Made by a program: the position numbers and the translations under genes | Part shown: in pieces, positions 1 through 8,169 of the stretch | How positions within the stretch are numbered: position 1 is the stretch's first letter | Layout of the letters: each line of letters starts with the position of its first letter | The notes under the pieces: model-generated | The model's input: only the letters and a program-made list of their open reading frames with translations | Databases searched by the model: none | Told to the model about the DNA's origin: nothing | Assembly: GCF_014698835.1 (NCBI RefSeq) | Contig: NZ_JACJTU010000005.1 | Coordinates: 62,001 to 126,000 of the forward strand | DNA length: 64,000 nt | Origin: Nostoc paludosum FACHB-159 | GTDB lineage: Bacteria; Cyanobacteriota; Cyanobacteriia; Cyanobacteriales; Nostocaceae | Direction: 5' to 3'

Positions 1-358
1 CATGTTTACCTTGCAAGCCAAAATACTACTGGATTTTGAGAGTTAATTTTTTGTGCCTTCATGAGTGTAGTATTTGGCAACAATGATAAACTCTTGATTC
101 TCAATAATTTGTCCTCCCTTAGAGGGGGTTATAAACTTTTTATCAATCAAGATAATATTGATTGATACATCTTGCTTGTGCCAGTATTATCTGGTTTTAT
201 AAACTTTACTTGTTATTAGAGCTTTGCGTAAATTCATCATCAATTGAAGGTTAAAAATTCAACGCAAAGCTATGCAGAGCCTTTATGCAAAAAGAATTTG
301 CTAGGAATTAACGAAACACTGTACTGAGGATACTCAGTTGTGGATATGGCAAAACTTT
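1..358. other. Intergenic left edge, no gene seen
   Basis: AT-rich sequence downstream of the ROK-family gene, which is on the minus strand and ends at 359. I see no convincing reading frame, RNA gene or strong terminator hairpin. Any gene to the left lies outside the window. Confidence 0.5.
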
Positions 359-1075
359 TTACCTTTTTTCATCTCGCCACAAAGCAATACCGCCTAATAA
401 ACCAGTGATATTGGGGATAAGTTTCACATTTAACGGTAATTGAAGATTCACTCTTACGGCTTCACCACCACCAATGTATAGATAATCATAATTGAACAGA
501 TGTTGCAAAGATGCGATCGCCTTTTGTAAACGCTTATTCCATCGTTTCTCGCCAATTTTTTCTAACTCTGCGCGTCCTAGTTGTTGCTCAAAAGTCTCTC
601 CTTTGCGAAATGGATGATGCCCCATTTCCATATTTGGCACCAGTTTCCCATCCACAAATAAAGCCGAACCAAACCCCGTACCCAGAGTAATCACCAATTC
701 TACACCTTTACCTGCGATCGCCCCAAACCCTTGCATATCTGCATCATTAATCGCCCGTACAGGCTTGTTTAAGCGTTTGAATAATGCTGTTTCCAAATCA
801 AAGCCAATCCAATCTGGATGCAAATTTACCGCTGTTTCCGTGACTCCACACCGCACCACACCAGGAAAACCCACCGAAACCCGATGAAACTCACCTTGAG
901 CCGCCGCTAACACAACAATTGCATTAATTACAACCTCAGGTGTAGCAGGTTGTGGCGTATCTAAACGCGCTCTTTCAGTTATTGGATTTCCCGTAATATC
1001 CAAAACCATCGCCTTAACGCCACTACCGCCAATATCAACGGACAATGTACGAATCGATCCATTTTCTTCAACCAT
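359..1075 (-). CDS. ppgK: ROK-family kinase, probable polyphosphate glucokinase
   Basis: A 238-residue protein of the ROK/ASKHA sugar-kinase fold. The first phosphate-binding loop, DIGGSGVKAMVLD, lies near residues 14-26, the second glycine-rich phosphate loop (LGTGFGSALF) near 131-140, and EMGHHPF follows near 150. It lacks the Cys-rich zinc site of repressor-type ROK proteins and has no DNA-binding domain. The size and the GSGVKA loop fit polyphosphate/ATP-dependent glucokinases, which make glucose-6-phosphate in the cytoplasm. The ATG at 1075 puts the phosphate loop at the usual distance from the N-terminus. It is divergent from the creatininase gene with a repeat-rich gap. The family is sure; the phosphoryl donor is inferred. 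Confidence 0.85.
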   Translation of the reverse strand: MVEENGSIRTLSVDIGGSGVKAMVLDITGNPITERARLDTPQPATPEVVINAIVVLAAAQGEFHRVSVGFPGVVRCGVTETAVNLHPDWIGFDLETALFKRLNKPVRAINDADMQGFGAIAGKGVELVITLGTGFGSALFVDGKLVPNMEMGHHPFRKGETFEQQLGRAELEKIGEKRWNKRLQKAIASLQHLFNYDYLYIGGGEAVRVNLQLPLNVKLIPNITGLLGGIALWRDEKR

Positions 1076-1162
1076 TGAGTTACATCCCTGTCACAGCTTG
1101 TTATTTCGTTATTATGCTCTGCTACATCTAGTAATATCCCGATGTTTGGAGAGTCTTCATAT

Positions 1163-1321
1163 TCAGGGACTGGGGACTGGGTACTGGGGACAAAGGGAAT
1201 TGGGAACAAGGTGAAACAAAAGACTTATTCCAAGTTTTCCACCTTGTCTGGTTGTCTCCTTCTCTTTGCATCTCTCCATCTCCCCCAGTCCCCAATCCCC
1301 AGTCCCCAGTCCCCAATGCCC
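1163..1321. repeat. STRR blocks (GGGACTG / CAGTCCC heptamers)
   Basis: Two blocks of degenerate heptamer repeats, G-rich GGGACTG-type at about 1163-1190 and the C-rich complement at about 1284-1321. They can pair as a long imperfect hairpin. Short reading frames here are artefacts of the repeat. Confidence 0.75.
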
Positions 1322-1341
1322 TAAAATATAAATATTTCAAT

Positions 1342-2148
1342 ATGCATAGTTTCATTCCCCCAAAACGGTTTTTCCCCTACCTGAGTTGGACTGACATCCA
1401 GGCAATGCCAAACAAGGAAAATGTGGTTATCATCCAACCAGTAGGGGCAATTGAACAACATGGCCCCCATCTGCCCTTAATTGTAGATGCTGCTATTGGT
1501 GTCGGCGTACTGGGCAAAGCGTTGGAAAAGCTTGATGTCAGTATTCCGGCTTATGCATTACCAACCCTTTATTACGGCAAATCTAACGAACACTGGCATT
1601 TTCCCGGCACAATTACCCTCAGCACGGCAACTCTGACGGCAATCATTATGGAAGTAGGAGAAAGTATCTACCGTGCTGGGTTTAGAAAATTGGTGTTAAT
1701 GAACTCCCACGGCGGACAACCTCAAGTCATGCAAATGGCGGCGCGAGATTTACACGTTCAGTATGATGATTTTTTGGTATTTCCGCTGTTTACTTGGCGT
1801 GTTCCTCATATTACTAAAGAATTATTAACACCCAAAGAAGCAGCACTAGGAATGCACGCCGGAGATGCCGAAACTAGTATTATGTTATCGCTGTTGCCAG
1901 AACAAGTGCAGCTAGAAAAAGCTGTTGCAGAGTATCCGCCAGAACAGACAGAAAGTAGTTTACTGAGTTGGGAGGGTAAGTTACCTGTGGCTTGGGTGAC
2001 GCGAGATATTAGCAAAAGTGGAGTCATTGGTGACGCGACAACCGCAACTAAAGAAAAAGGCGATCGCATTCTCGAATCTGTCGCTAACGGTTGGGTACAA
2101 GTTATTCAAGATATTTACGCTTTTCAACAACCAAAAGTTCAAAGTTAA
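1342..2148 (+). CDS. Creatininase-family amidohydrolase
   Basis: A 268-residue cytoplasmic protein of the creatininase/creatinine amidohydrolase family. Metal-binding signatures are visible: AIEQHGPHLPLIVD (Glu, His, Asp ligands) near residue 32, NSHGGQ near 116-121, and MHAGDAETS near 170. This family includes creatininases and enzymes opening cyclic amides in cofactor metabolism, and the substrate cannot be read from sequence. I chose ATG 1342 over the upstream in-frame ATG 1252, because the extra 30 codons are encoded by STRR sequence and look unlike protein. It is divergent from the ROK kinase and stands alone. Confidence 0.88.
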   Translation: MHSFIPPKRFFPYLSWTDIQAMPNKENVVIIQPVGAIEQHGPHLPLIVDAAIGVGVLGKALEKLDVSIPAYALPTLYYGKSNEHWHFPGTITLSTATLTAIIMEVGESIYRAGFRKLVLMNSHGGQPQVMQMAARDLHVQYDDFLVFPLFTWRVPHITKELLTPKEAALGMHAGDAETSIMLSLLPEQVQLEKAVAEYPPEQTESSLLSWEGKLPVAWVTRDISKSGVIGDATTATKEKGDRILESVANGWVQVIQDIYAFQQPKVQS

Positions 2149-2357
2149 TAGATCTGCTACGGCATATATAGTAGTCATATGAGCTTGTTGACAGTTGGCA
2201 CTCAACAGTCAGCATTCAACAAGCCAATCTTTTTCACAACTCAAATAGGATTGCGATAAATTTGTTAATCTAGGAATAATGCAAATAGTACTGGCTTAGC
2301 TAGTTAAAATCTCTCGAAAAGTAAGTTCCTATTGAAAATTTTCTCAGAAAAAGAATT

Positions 2358-2864
2358 ATGACGGCCTTTGAACCTCAAAGCATCCGCTCTTATAGCCAAG
2401 AAGATGTACAACAAATTCTCAATCTAGCGATCGCTCGTCAAGCTGATGATAAAGACACAGAATTTTCCTACGAACAGATATTAGAAATTGCTGCTGAGTT
2501 AGAAATTTCACCTGAATCTTTAAAATCAGCAGAACGCGATTGGTTACTCCAACAAGGCCAAGCCCAACAACGAAAAGCTTTTGACGCTTACCGCAAGAGA
2601 AGCTTTCAAAAGCGTCTAGGCAATTATGCAATTTTCAATGGCTTTTTGATACTTGTCGATTTAATCGCTGGTGGTGGAATTTCTTGGTCGCTGTATATTT
2701 TACTATTCTGCGGATTACCAGTAGGGCTGGATGTCTGGAATACCTTTCAAATTAAAGGCGAAGAATACGAAATCGCATTCCAAAAGTGGAACCGCAAGCA
2801 TCAAATTAAGAAAACCATCAGTACAGTTTTGAATAAATGGTTTAGAGCGTTCCAGACTTATTAG
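2358..2864 (+). CDS. 2TM domain-containing membrane protein
   Basis: A 168-residue protein. Residues 1-75 are acidic and helical (SYSQEDVQQILNLAI, then a predicted EISPESLKSAERDW helix). Two membrane segments follow near 93-110 and 112-130 (GNYAIFNGFLILVDLIAGG, then WSLYILLFCGLPVGLDVW). The C-terminus is basic. This layout is the common cyanobacterial 2TM-domain protein, of unknown function. The ATG at 2358 is the first in frame with the conserved N-terminus. It has no operon partner and the next gene converges on it. Confidence 0.75.
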   Translation: MTAFEPQSIRSYSQEDVQQILNLAIARQADDKDTEFSYEQILEIAAELEISPESLKSAERDWLLQQGQAQQRKAFDAYRKRSFQKRLGNYAIFNGFLILVDLIAGGGISWSLYILLFCGLPVGLDVWNTFQIKGEEYEIAFQKWNRKHQIKKTISTVLNKWFRAFQTY

Positions 2865-2897
2865 ATATTAGATATCGAAAACTTGGCCGATGGAGGA

Positions 2898-3317
2898 TTA
2901 ATGGTCTGTTGGTTCAATTCTTGCACCAAGTTGAAGAACTCGTCCGAGGTCATCAGCGTTTCGCCAAGTTTCAGTTATCTTCCCATCAACAATCCGATGA
3001 ATGAAAGTAGCTGTAAACGTCTGCTGACGACCACGAGCAGGTATGCCGAAGAAACTTTCTTGGGTGCAAGTATTAGTTGCACGCACAACAACTTTATCAG
3101 CTTCAGCAATTACATCTTCAATTGTCCATTTTTGGTCAATATCTCCAAATGAAGCAAATAGTTGACGTACACCATCAGGCCCTGGGGAAAGCCCAGGTAA
3201 ACCACCGTGCATTTTCCAATTTGGAGCAGTCATTTCACAAATATCTTCAATATTATGTTCGCTAATAAGTTCAATCCAGCGTCGAGCTATTATTTTGTTG
3301 TTCTCAATATTAGACAT
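2898..3317 (-). CDS. SnoaL-like / ester cyclase family protein
   Basis: A 139-residue single-domain protein of the SnoaL/NTF2-like alpha+beta barrel fold. Typical landmarks are an N-terminal helix (NKIIARRWIELI), the WKMHGGLPGLSPGPDGVRQL segment, and the strand pattern VVVRATNTCTQ...FTATFIHRIVDGKITETW. The family includes polyketide cyclases, but most members like this have unknown small-molecule roles. The ATG at 3317 has an upstream GGGAG-type ribosome site. It follows the ABC exporter gene on the same strand, but a terminator hairpin lies between them, so co-transcription is doubtful. Confidence 0.8.
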   Translation of the reverse strand: MSNIENNKIIARRWIELISEHNIEDICEMTAPNWKMHGGLPGLSPGPDGVRQLFASFGDIDQKWTIEDVIAEADKVVVRATNTCTQESFFGIPARGRQQTFTATFIHRIVDGKITETWRNADDLGRVLQLGARIEPTDH

Positions 3318-3389
3318 CGCTACTCCCTTTGAATAGTATTCCTATTCGTCTAAGCATCAAGCAATTTTATACCAATATCTATAATTTAA

Positions 3390-3421
3390 AAAGCCCTGAA
3401 AAAATCCAGGGCTTTGTTTTT
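3390..3421 (-). terminator. Rho-independent terminator after the ABC exporter
   Basis: A perfect 9-bp stem (AAAGCCCTG / CAGGGCTTT) with an 8-nt loop, flanked by T-rich tracts on both strands. On the minus strand it lies 245 nt past the ABC exporter stop and before the SnoaL-like gene. It could act in both directions. Confidence 0.75.
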
Positions 3422-3665
3422 ATATCCGGTTTATTAAATGCCAGCTAAAAATCTTTGCCAGCGCTTTTCTATACACATAATCATCGCTCAATGGTTTGCT
3501 GAAAAATAGGGGGTAACTACCCAATTTTTACCCATTTTCTCTGGGTATCCTCTTAATACTTTCTTTAGATTTCTATAAACCTCAATCGAGAATCGGTTAT
3601 TGGGATTTAAACATTCCACTATTCTGCAACGCCATTTTTCTTTGTAAATGTCTGATTCACGATCT

Positions 3666-5489
3666 TTACTGCTGGTCGGAAATCCCGTAGTGTTGTGCCT
3701 GCATATTCCACAGCGCGGTATATTCGCCTCCACGCTCCAAAAGTTCCTGATGAGTGCCATCCTCAATTAAACGTCCAGCTTTGAGAACTAGGATTCGGTG
3801 AGCCATCCGCACTGAAGCCAATCTGTGGGTAATGAGAATGGTAGTTTTGCCCTCAGCTAGCTCAATAAACCGAAGATAAAGATCGTACTCGCTACGGGGA
3901 TCGAGTGCAGCAGTCGGCTCATCCAAGAGTAATAATTGGGCTTCTTTGCGGACAAAAGCACGAGCTAGAGCTAACTTTTGCCATTGACCTCCAGAAAGTT
4001 CAGTCCCGCCAAACTGCTTGCCCAGTGGTGTATCCTCCTTTGTGGGAAAATGCTCGACTAGTTTGACGATATCGGCTTTTTCAACCGCGTACTTTAGAAT
4101 ATCTGGACACTCCAAAGCAGCTAGGTTTCCTAAAGCGATATTTTCTCCCAGCGTCAGCGCATAGTGTCCAAAGTCCTGAAAAACTCCAGCAATTTGCTGC
4201 CGCCACTGTTCTAAATTGAAATTTCTCAGGTCGATGCCATCCACTAGAATGCTTCCTGTGGTTGGATCGTATAGCCTCGTCAACAGCTTAACTAGAGTAG
4301 TTTTACCCGCTCCATTTTCGCCTACGATCGCTACCGTTTGACCAGAGTAAAGGGTAAAAGAAATATCCTTGAGAGCCAGCCGACCATCTGGGTAGCAAAA
4401 GTCAACTTTCTCAAAAGTAATACCTGAGCGAATGGGAGTTGGTATTTTCTCTCCAGGTATGCTCAATGGCATTGAAATTGGGCTATCGAGAAAATTGAAA
4501 AACTTCTGCATGTAGAGAACATTCTCAAACAAATCCAGCCAATTACCAACAAATCCTTCTAAATTATTCTGAAAGTAAGTCAATGACTGTACGAACAGAA
4601 GTACGCTTCCTGGGGTGAAATCTCCTTTAAAAGCCTTATTTACCACCCAGTAAAAAGAAAAACCATTTCCTAAAGTACTCAAAATAGCTAAGCTAGATGA
4701 CCAAAATGCTTGCTTGCCCCTGAGATAACGCATAGATTGATGTAAAGACTCGAATGCTTGCAGGTAACGCTCCATAAAAAACGAACCTAGCTTAAATAAC
4801 CTGATTTCTTTGGCATAGGTGTCAGTGAGCATCACCGAAGTGTAATATTGCATCCTCCGCGCGTGAGGACTGTTTTCAAATAAAGTTAGCCAAATAGCTT
4901 TGCCATACTGAGAAGAAACCACTATCTGAGGTATAGTTGCGATCGCTATTACAAATGGTATCCAAAAAGCTAGGGGTGCTAGTAGTCCAACAATAACTAT
5001 CAACGTCACCAAAGATCGACCTAATTCAACCAAATTATTCAGCAAATTCAACGGCTTATAGTTAATTTGTTCTTGGAGAAGTTGTAGCTCATCATAGAAC
5101 TGAGAATCTTCAAAACGGCTCAGGTCTGGAAAAGTATCAGCTTTACGCATTAACAATAAGCTGATATGAGCCATTAACTTATCATTGAGATTTCCCTGGA
5201 GTGCGAATATCCAAGGATACAAAAGCGTTTGTAATAATAAAGCTCCCACCCATCCTGCTACTAAAGGTAACAAGATTGCATTACCTAATTCTTTGCCGGA
5301 TGTTAATGCTGTTGCTACAGTATCTACCACTAGTTTAGTAATCCAAACACTGATAGCAGGAAGAATCCCCTGTAACAAAGTGACAGCAATCAAAAAAAGC
5401 ATTTCCTTCGGTGCTGCTGTCCATAACAAAGGCAGAGAACGAAATAAAGCTCTAGTGTAGTCTTTAAACCCAACTCTGAAATCGCTCAT
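3666..5489 (-). CDS. ABC exporter (permease-ATPase fusion), probable peptide exporter
   Basis: A 607-residue half-transporter with an N-terminal type-1 exporter membrane domain (about 1-330, several hydrophobic spans) and a C-terminal ATPase. Walker A GENGAGKTT is near residue 390, signature LSGGQWQKLALARA near 496, Walker B LLLLDEPTAALD near 521, and the H-loop His (ITHR) near 552. There is no N-terminal C39 peptidase domain, so it resembles NisT-type exporters more than PCAT proteins. It is divergent from the Cys-repeat precursor across 1.1 kb, which makes it the likely exporter of the modified peptide (inference from position). ATG 5489 gives the expected N-terminal length. Confidence 0.85.
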   Translation of the reverse strand: MSDFRVGFKDYTRALFRSLPLLWTAAPKEMLFLIAVTLLQGILPAISVWITKLVVDTVATALTSGKELGNAILLPLVAGWVGALLLQTLLYPWIFALQGNLNDKLMAHISLLLMRKADTFPDLSRFEDSQFYDELQLLQEQINYKPLNLLNNLVELGRSLVTLIVIVGLLAPLAFWIPFVIAIATIPQIVVSSQYGKAIWLTLFENSPHARRMQYYTSVMLTDTYAKEIRLFKLGSFFMERYLQAFESLHQSMRYLRGKQAFWSSSLAILSTLGNGFSFYWVVNKAFKGDFTPGSVLLFVQSLTYFQNNLEGFVGNWLDLFENVLYMQKFFNFLDSPISMPLSIPGEKIPTPIRSGITFEKVDFCYPDGRLALKDISFTLYSGQTVAIVGENGAGKTTLVKLLTRLYDPTTGSILVDGIDLRNFNLEQWRQQIAGVFQDFGHYALTLGENIALGNLAALECPDILKYAVEKADIVKLVEHFPTKEDTPLGKQFGGTELSGGQWQKLALARAFVRKEAQLLLLDEPTAALDPRSEYDLYLRFIELAEGKTTILITHRLASVRMAHRILVLKAGRLIEDGTHQELLERGGEYTALWNMQAQHYGISDQQ

Positions 5490-6578
5490 GAATTAAACCT
5501 GATTTGTTATTTAGATACTTCTCTAATTTCAAAAAGGTTGGATTCTGTTATCTCTCACTTGATTACTCCCAATCAACTTATATCTCCATTTCTAGGGTAT
5601 GAATATATCAAAAATAATTAAAGTTTATGCCCTAAAGAATTTAAAGCTCTATGAAAATAGCCTACAACCTATATCAACTCTGGAATTCAACCTTGAGGAG
5701 ATATTTAGCTTGAGTTGCTGTTGTTCGATAATCTCCTGTTTATAATCGTAGTATGGCTATTTTTCCTAAGGCGATCGCATAAATATAAGCTCTAGAGTTA
5801 AAGCCTGATAATATATTTAGCCCAAACTAACTTTTTGCGATAATCTTCTACGTATAATCGTAGTATTACTACTTGACTAAAGTTATATTCATAAATGAAT
5901 AGAGCCACATTTTTCAATAGTCTAATCGTTACTATTGAAAAACTAGCTTTAACTCTCAAATTACGTTATATTAAAGAATTTTTTTAAATAAGTAAAGCAA
6001 TATTATCGCTTTTGTTATTGCTATCAACAGTTCATGCCATCTTACTTAGTAAAGAACAAAATTGTTATCCATAGTACAATATACCTCTTGAGAAAGAATA
6101 AAAAGCTTTAGAAGAAGATATTGTTATAAGAATTAAAGGCTCAAAAGAGACACTATTGGTGACGTTGATTACAGCAAAATTTTTTCTAATACTAAGTTCT
6201 GCTTCAACAGAATATTCTCACTCCCTACTCCGAAACCAAGTTACTATCTGTGACTGCAACTTAGTATAAACACAAGATTTTGAGGCACATATCCATGTGT
6301 AAGTCCACGTTACTGATAAGCAACTTATTTTGACTTTTTGTAGATGAGTGAGACTCTTATCTAGAGTCTTAGCTTTTGTTAGCTAAACCTGCCAAGGGAT
6401 GATAGTTGAAAATTAAGCTTTGTCTCATCTTCTGGTCATTCCTTCCTACTCACTTCTTTAAATACGTATTCTTCCGTGAAGATTTAGTTGACTCAAAAAC
6501 GTCATCAAACTTTTTCCGGAAATCGAATGCACATTCACAGACAGATTAATGAATTGAACTTAAAAGGAGTAAGGAATC
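5490..6578. other. Long divergent intergenic region of the RiPP locus
   Basis: A 1.1-kb AT-rich gap between the divergent exporter and precursor genes. It holds an imperfect duplication with a period of 112 bp (5701-5753 and 5813-5865) and one HIP1 site. A short stretch near 5994-6075 reads like a signal peptide (KAILSLLLLLSTVHA) but has no start codon and stops soon. It probably carries both promoters; I cannot place them with confidence. Confidence 0.5.
5701..5865 (+). repeat. Imperfect direct repeat, 112-bp period, upstream of the RiPP precursor
   Basis: CGATAATCTCCTGTTTATAA followed by TCGTAGTA (5726-5753) recurs as CGATAATCTTCTACGTATAA followed by TCGTAGTA (5838-5865). The flanking ATATTTAGC also recurs at 5701 and 5813, the same 112-bp offset. 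It may be a duplicated regulatory block or decayed repeat. Confidence 0.6.
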
Positions 6579-6944
6579 ATGCTTGCCCAAAAAACACCGA
6601 CTCAACAAACAGTAGAAATGCGTCTGATAGACAAAGCAGACAAACTAGAACAACTTCTGTTGTCTGATGAGGAAATAGCAGCTTTAGAAAAATTAGCAAC
6701 GCCAGGAGAATTTGAGTCTACCATTCAACAAAGATGGTTTGCTAGTTGTGGCGGATGTGGCGGATGTCGCGGATGTGGCGGATGTCGCGGATGTGGCGGA
6801 TGTGGCGGATGTATACCATGTCGCGGATGCATACCATGTCGCGGATGTGGCGGATGTGGCGGATGTGGCGGATGTAGATTTAATGGTGACAAAACAGTAT
6901 CTGGTGTCATAGAAGACAATGATGAGGTCGGATTTGGATACTAA
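6579..6944 (+). CDS. TOMM precursor peptide with (Cys-X-X)15 core
   Basis: A 121-residue ribosomal peptide precursor. Residues 1-56 form an acidic, helical leader ([22 protein letters not shown]). Residues 57-99 hold 15 Cys at exact three-residue spacing (57, 60, 63 ... 99), mostly Cys-Gly-Gly or Cys-Arg-Gly with two Cys-Ile-Pro units. A 22-residue acidic tail ends in GFGY. The layout resembles heterocycloanthracin-type precursors, whose Cys residues become thiazoles, and the ThiF-like, YcaO and SagB-type genes immediately downstream supply that chemistry. An AAAAGGAG ribosome site precedes ATG 6579. At DNA level the core is a tandem TGTGGCGGA nonamer, prone to slippage. The modification and activity are inferred. 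Confidence 0.9.
   Translation: MLAQKTPTQQTVEMRLIDKADKLEQLLLSDEEIAALEKLATPGEFESTIQQRWFASCGGCGGCRGCGGCRGCGGCGGCIPCRGCIPCRGCGGCGGCGGCRFNGDKTVSGVIEDNDEVGFGY
6747..6875 (+). repeat. Nonamer tandem repeat (TGTGGCGGA) encoding the peptide core
   Basis: About 14 nonamer units with small variants (TGTCGCGGA, TGTATACCA). The repeat keeps other frames open as well, giving false ORFs on both strands. Loss or gain of 9 bp changes the core by exactly one Cys-X-X unit. Confidence 0.9.
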
Positions 6945-6987
6945 TTAAGCTCATCCCGCCTCTTAAAGGTGATGGAATTTCGCGTTG

Positions 6988-7020
6988 ACTGTTGACTGTT
7001 GATTGTTAACAGTCAACAGT
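6988..7020 (+). promoter_or_regulatory. Stem-loop between precursor and modification genes
   Basis: A perfect 13-bp stem (ACTGTTGACTGTT / AACAGTCAACAGT) with a 7-nt loop, built from TTGACTG-type STRR heptamers, 43 nt after the precursor stop and 22 nt before the next gene. There is no T-tract, so partial termination or mRNA processing that keeps precursor in excess over enzymes is more likely than full termination (inference). Confidence 0.5.
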
Positions 7021-7041
7021 TAACAGCCTTTTGAAAAGCCT

Positions 7042-8169
7042 ATGAAATTAAACGACGATCGCCGCCTGCGTCTACTAGAACATATCATTGTTCGCGTTAT
7101 GCCACCAGATTGTCATGACGAAGAAACTATGATATTCAAAACGACGCGGCGAACACTAGCAGTAAAAGGTCAAGCATTGCACGATGTGGAAAAGATTGTT
7201 TTACCTTTATTAGACGGCTCCCGAACAATAGGAGAAATACGTACTGCCATTGGCGAAAAGTTGACAGATTCTTCACTAAATCAATGTTTAGAGTTTTTGA
7301 TGGATAATCGCTTAGTAGAAGACATTTTAGAAGATACAGTCGATTTAGATAGTCGTGCTTATTTACTCCCTCAGATCGCTCTTTATCATGAGCTAGGCTT
7401 TGAGCAAAAAGATGCCCAGAAGTACTTAACCAACGCTAGAATTGCTGTTTTCGGACTCGCAGGTTCAGGGCTGGTAACAGCAATGAATCTAGCTAGTGCT
7501 GGTATTGGTTTTCTCCGTCTGTGCGATGATGCTTGCACAGTGGTGTCCGATTCCCTGATGATGTCAGGCTCGGTATTGAATCAAATCGGTGCTTTTCGAG
7601 GTGTGGAAGCAGCTCGACAAATCGAGGCGATGGCAGGAGTCACCCGAACAGAAGTTGTAACAGATTCTTTAACTAACGATGAAACAGTAAATACTTTGCT
7701 TGATGATGTTGACCTGGTTGTTGTCGCCACCGATGCAGTATCAGTCAATTTAGCCTATCGCTTGAACAGACTATGCTTGAAAATGCAGCGTCCATTGCTC
7801 CCAGGCGGTACTGCTGGTGTTGAAGGAACTATCGGTCCATTGGTCTTTTCTCAGGATGGCCCTTGCTATTTGTGTTATCGGATGCGGGCTATGGCCTGTG
7901 CGAAACTTCCGGAAGCTGAGTTGGCAATTGAGCAGTTTCTCAACCGTGAACGCCGTTCTCAACCACGACTACGAGAAAACTTGCCCATAGGGCAGATGTT
8001 AGTTGGTAGCTACCTGGCTCTGGAAGCAATCAAGATGTTGCTCGGTTTGCCCATGGCCACTGACGGAAAATTATTGCATCTCGATTTGATCGGCACAAAA
8101 CTGACTCACAACGTTGTACTAAAAAAACCTGGTTGTCCCCATTGTTCGGGGCAGGAGAGAACACAGTGA
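7042..8169 (+). CDS. ThiF-like TOMM leader-binding / cyclodehydratase partner protein
   Basis: A 375-residue E1/ThiF-like protein of TOMM pathways. The first ~100 residues look like a PqqD-like peptide-recognition domain (LDGSRTIGEI...LTDSSLNQCLEFLMDNRLVED). The Rossmann loop VFGLAGSG is near 136-143. Four Cys form a likely structural zinc site, C275-x-x-C278 (GPCYLCYR) and C365-x-x-C368 (GCPHCSG). In the family such proteins bind the leader peptide and present the core to the YcaO enzyme rather than catalyse adenylation. The gene lies 97 nt after the precursor, and its stop overlaps the YcaO start (GTGA). The role is supported by context and motifs. Confidence 0.85.
   Translation: MKLNDDRRLRLLEHIIVRVMPPDCHDEETMIFKTTRRTLAVKGQALHDVEKIVLPLLDGSRTIGEIRTAIGEKLTDSSLNQCLEFLMDNRLVEDILEDTVDLDSRAYLLPQIALYHELGFEQKDAQKYLTNARIAVFGLAGSGLVTAMNLASAGIGFLRLCDDACTVVSDSLMMSGSVLNQIGAFRGVEAARQIEAMAGVTRTEVVTDSLTNDETVNTLLDDVDLVVVATDAVSVNLAYRLNRLCLKMQRPLLPGGTAGVEGTIGPLVFSQDGPCYLCYRMRAMACAKLPEAELAIEQFLNRERRSQPRLRENLPIGQMLVGSYLALEAIKMLLGLPMATDGKLLHLDLIGTKLTHNVVLKKPGCPHCSGQERTQ

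Noticed and set aside
3488..3766. Minus-strand frame overlapping the end of the ABC exporter
   Set aside because: Overlaps a firm gene in another frame, and the remainder lacks a start or family match.
5994..6075. Possible small exported peptide upstream of the RiPP precursor
   Set aside because: KAILSLLLLLSTVHA is signal-like, but no start codon or ribosome site precedes it and it stops within 30 codons.
6712..6919. Alternative frames over the Cys-repeat (VADVADV and PPHPPHP)
   Set aside because: A 9-bp repeat keeps all frames open. Only the Cys frame has a leader, a ribosome site and TOMM genes next to it.
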